The translations under genes and the position numbers were made by a program. Source: Montifringilla adamsi (lineage: Eukaryota > Chordata > Aves > Passeriformes > Passeridae). Taken from it: a DNA stretch of 64,000 bases. This document shows positions 60,101 to 64,000 of the stretch, in pieces. Each line of letters opens with the position of its first letter. The first letter of the stretch is position 1. The stretch lies in the NCBI GenBank assembly GCA_017590115.1, contig JAGGNK010011225.1:2047387-2111386 (forward strand), written 5' to 3'. The notes under the pieces were generated by a model. The model was not told where the DNA came from and ran no database searches. It saw only the letters and a list, made by a program, of their open reading frames with translations.

Positions 60101-63100
60101 TACTGTGTGATCCTACAGATGTAAATATTGCTCTCTTTCACATCTAGTAGCTTTGAGTACTTTGTCTGGACAAATTCATGAGTTTTAAGGTATTGTGTTG
60201 TCCTTTTTTCAATGAGGTACCTACTTTATCTGCTGCTGCATGCCCTCAAGGAAGGGTATCCTAGGAATGGGTACCTTAGCAGCCTTCTTTGTCTTTCTCT
60301 TGCTACAGCAGAGAGGGACTGAGAGTGGAACTGACAAACAGGGAGGTTTTGTTGCTATCAGAAAATCACTTTAAAAAATGAAAGTAAGTATTTAAATTCT
60401 TGAGAACTTCTAGATATTTTCCTGCACTGTGAGTTGCCATTAGCCATTCCTCTCACAATCCCAGGGACCCTGCACTTCACCTTGTTGGACCTGGTACAGT
60501 TTCATGGTAGAAACCATTCTGCATCTTTCACCTGCTTAATGAGCCCTGTCTGATACTTTTCTTCCGCAGTATGCCTCTTTCACATTTCATCTACTAGAAG
60601 GAGCTTTACAGTAGTTCACAGGACTCTGGGGACTTGCATGTCCCTGGAAATCAGCAGAAAAGGGCTGTGCTCCTGGTAAACCTTGCTTGCAGTAGGGTAG
60701 AGCAAGGTTAAGGACTAAGATTAGTGTCATGATCTGTGGCTGGAGATGGAATTACTGGTTAAGGTAGGTGGATTTGTATTGTGGAATGGTTTCTAAACCG
60801 ATATAAGGGAAGAAACTGGATGAATAAATGGCCAATTTACACAGTGGTTTCCTCTTAGCAACCTCTTCCTCTGCTGAGTTTAGGGATTCAAACCTGCTGG
60901 CTAGCTGAATCCTCACATATCCTCACATGATAAATTAATCAGTCTTCATACGCTGGCAAGTTAGACAAGCAGATCCTGGTATCTCATAACTTTTCCTGAT
61001 CTTCAGAAGTGTCATTACAAGTGTCATTGTCAGCTCTTCGAGCATCTCTTCTTCACCATCCTGGTTGCCCACCTACCAAAATGACCAGAAAAGGAACAGA
61101 AAATCTTTTAGCCTTCTGCTAATTGGCTATGTGCTGATGGTCTATCTTGAGGTGCAGGGCCCAGCAGGTCCTCCTACCGTGTGTACCTAAGAACTGAATC
61201 GGAACTGGATTTTAATTTTATATTTGCATAAATAAAATATTTCACATTTGTATTAACATTATTCAAGAACCAAAATCACACGTGGACTGAATGGGGATAA
61301 AGAGCTCAGATATTCAAAGTATTTCATTTTCAGGCTGTACAGAGCTCAAAGGTGTGAATTTAAAGTAGGAAACACTATAGGCAAAATAAATTTAACTATT
61401 TGAATGAATAAATTATTTAACTTTTGTCTTATGCACACAGATTTCCCACTTCCTAGGCTGTATGTAAAACCTCCGGACATGGTAGATTAAAAAAATATAT
61501 ACAAATACTATTGCATTTTTTAGGATCAATGGAAGGTGTTCAATATTTCCTAATTAAATCCCATTAATCTATTGTATAAGTTAAATATATTTTAAATAAA
61601 AGGTGCTTCCAAACATTACACTTCATGCCAACAAATTCAAAATCTGTTCCTTTCAACAATATGCTTATTCCAAACAAATTGTAAACTGATGATTGCATGC
61701 AATGCTATTTTGTCTTGCTGAAAGAACATGCCCATAAGAGCTGTCTCGCACTATGAACACAGCATATGAAATATCACACGTTGCATCATTCTAAAGAGTC
61801 CTTGTTCACTCTCTATGGCTTCGATCTCTGCTAAAGGGCAATCTTCTGAGACAATAGATTGAGTTCAGACTGAAAATGAATAGTAGCAAAGCAATATCCT
61901 GACCAGTTAAAACATAGACCTGATTCTTTGAAAAGGGTGATTATACACAGCTGAAAACAGTTAGGGACAAAATCAAGTGGGAGAAAATACTGAAACATAA
62001 AAGCATGAATTATGATTGGGAATTATTTAAAAATACTTTATGAAATGTCAAAGCCTCCCACAATTTTATGGTCATGAAAGAGTACTTCAGTAAAATAACT
62101 GCCTTAGTTAAAATCAGATATGAAAATGGCAGTAAACCCAATTTTTTCCCAAAACTACAACATGCAGAAAAAGGAGAAGCATTCAGAAGAGACCAAAAAT
62201 TCTGGAATGCAGCACTACAGTCTACATATATCCTTTAGAATTCAGAGTGATAAGAACAAATTTTATAAATTTACTGAGAACAAATTAAATGTAAAATCTG
62301 CATTACCAAAAGCTGATATTAACTAAAAGTACTAAAATGACTAAGCAAAATTCACAAATCATACAAATATTATATAAATATTCTACTTTGGTCCTTAAAA
62401 ACACACAGAAAAGGAAAAGATAATGTGTCAGTTTTAAGAAAGGTGTAATATCTAAAAGCTAAGAGAGCTGATAGCCAGTAATATCAAGAAAATGAGACAT
62501 AGGTCTCCATTCATTAAGTATGTAGGCAACTGACTCTGGCAGCTGTGGAAAAAGCAACTAAGCTCTCTATTGAGAGCAAAAGAATGGGTCAGTCATTATG
62601 GAATAGAAATCAGAAAAGCTTTAAGTATGAATGATTAGCTGCCTTAAATAAGGAGATAGAAACTGTTTATCTCAGCAACGACAAATCCTCTGGCGCATCA
62701 AGGTTCTACTGATCACCAATGGAAAATGCCTTAGATTTCACTAAAACAATGTTAGGGTGAAGTTTGGGGTATTTTTTGACATATTTTTGAAATATTTTTC
62801 AAGACCCTGGAAAGCAGATTTATTTTTAAATCATGCTTGGAGGAGTGACCATAGTAGGAGTTAGGTGGTAGTATATGAATACTTCCTAAATTGTGTGCAT
62901 GTTTTATATGATGACAGTTTAGTGTCAGAACTACAAATTATTTCTGCAAGCTTGCATTAAGGATCTCCCTATTTTTTGGTAAATATTCTCATGATTAGGG
63001 TATCATTTTATGTAATTTTTCTCTCTTCTTACTGCCCAATTGACCTGTCATTTTTTTATGCAAAGATGTTACAAGGAATTTGACCTCAGTGTCATTTCTA

Positions 63101-64000
63101 CAGTAATTATAAGGGTTTGTTCCTTACAGAAGAATGCCTTTGTTTACTGTTTTTGGGGGAGGAAGCTTTGTCTAGGCCTATACAGCTTAATAAAGTAGGC
63201 CCAAAAAAGAATGCCTGGCTCCCAAGGCTCAGTGAGTGTATTGAACTCACATCCACAAGATCAGTTTCGCCTTCCTTGCCTCCAAAGGTCTCTGGCTGCA
63301 TTTATGGCTCAGCGGATATCACATGGTCTTATTATCTGTGTGAACACAAGTTTGCACCATGCATAGTTTTCACGCAGTGTGCATAGGACAGTCAGCATCC
63401 ACAAAGAACATAATGCCCTGTTATTCTCTGTTTAGCTCCTTGCATTGCAGATTGATGCTGGTACTTCTGTCATTTTTGTGACTTGTTTCATTTTTTTCAC
63501 CTCTACATCTGCTGGTAATGTTCATGACAGAGACATGATGTTCATCACAGAGATGTGATGCTACTTTGATGCTACTACTGGCCTGCTCATTGGATATAGG
63601 GATCTGAGGGTCTTCCTTTGCAGATAATGTCCTTGACAGACTGCCTGGAGGGACAATTAGGCGAACGTCTCCCAAATTTTATGGACTGATGGACTGACAA
63701 ATTTAACCTCTGAGGGCAGGTCCACATCAGAAAACAGGTTTATCTTGACAGCTCTGTGTTTTTGGAAGAGAGTCAGTGTGCACAGTTTGTACTGTAAGAA
63801 AATCACTAACGTCATGGCACTTCTTTGCTGTGTCTCCTGCAGCCTGCAGTGTAGGGGTTGTGGGCTCTGTCTGCCTGCATATTAGAAGATGTTCTGCTCT
63901 GTGGTGTTGCTGCCCAGACACACAGAGATGTAGTGATATCCTCTGCCATTATTACCGAGACGTTACCTGCTGCTTCTGCTGAAGCAGTGCCATCTGAGGT
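57157..64000. other. Unique non-coding DNA, no gene seen
   Basis: No recognisable coding sequence. The part 59440-59720 is richer in G and C and has TATAAC near 59650 and AATAAA at 59673-59678, like an LTR or a transcript 3' end, but no ends or target duplication were found. The parts 59940-60800 and 63110-64000 are also above background in G and C with no recognised content. A 20-bp tandem repeat of hairpin-forming units lies at 63520-63559. Confidence 0.6.
63520..63559. repeat. Two 20-bp tandem units, each able to fold back
   Basis: GTTCATGACAGAGACATGAT is followed by GTTCATCACAGAGATGTGAT (17 of 20 positions shared). The second can form a 7-bp stem, CATCACA/TGTGATG, with a GAGA loop; the first forms a shorter TCATG/CATGA stem. 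Confidence 0.8.

Overview
The window reads as vertebrate nuclear DNA from a bird, most likely a passerine (songbird). Four things point there. (1) There are CR1 LINE copies with the bird-type 3' terminus (short ATTCTGTG/ATTCTATG repeats). (2) There is a tRNA-Ile-headed SINE with a CR1 tail, the layout described for passerine TguSINE1-type SINEs. (3) There are solo LTRs of ERVL and ERVK type. (4) No L1 or Alu-like sequence was seen. The DNA is AT-rich throughout.

No protein-coding gene was found. Open frames are short (141 codons at most) and overlap on both strands. The longest are explained by a pentanucleotide microsatellite (52.1 kb) or by CR1 sequence (13.2-13.6 kb antisense, 21.2-21.7 kb sense). 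No exon with recognisable protein similarity, no functional RNA gene, no CRISPR and no bacterial-type operon is present. The window is best read as part of a gene desert or a very long intron; the sequence alone cannot separate the two.

Layout: 0-7.2 kb, unique AT-rich DNA with possible regulatory blocks. 7.2-7.6 kb, a probable class II solo LTR. 12.20-12.69 kb, a class II solo LTR on the minus strand with a perfect 6-bp target duplication. 12.88-13.72 kb, an internally deleted CR1 carrying a local inverted duplication. 14.89-15.03 kb, the tRNA-Ile/CR1 SINE. 21.18-22.29 kb, two CR1 copies in opposite orientation. 22.3-40.7 kb, long unique DNA with hairpins and possible conserved non-coding blocks near 38-39.4 kb. 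40.68-41.52 kb, an ERVL-type solo LTR with a 5-bp target duplication. 43.4-43.7 kb, an old two-copy duplication. 49.17-49.47 kb, a class II solo LTR with a perfect 6-bp target duplication. 52.1 kb, a (TTTTC)n array. 56.9-57.2 kb, a roughly 121-bp tandem duplication. The rest is unique sequence.

The most informative observations are the insertion structures, where boundaries and target duplications can be read directly, plus a few secondary-structure and duplication signals. I found no evidence for a new multi-gene system. Statements about regulatory function are inference and need cross-species alignment.
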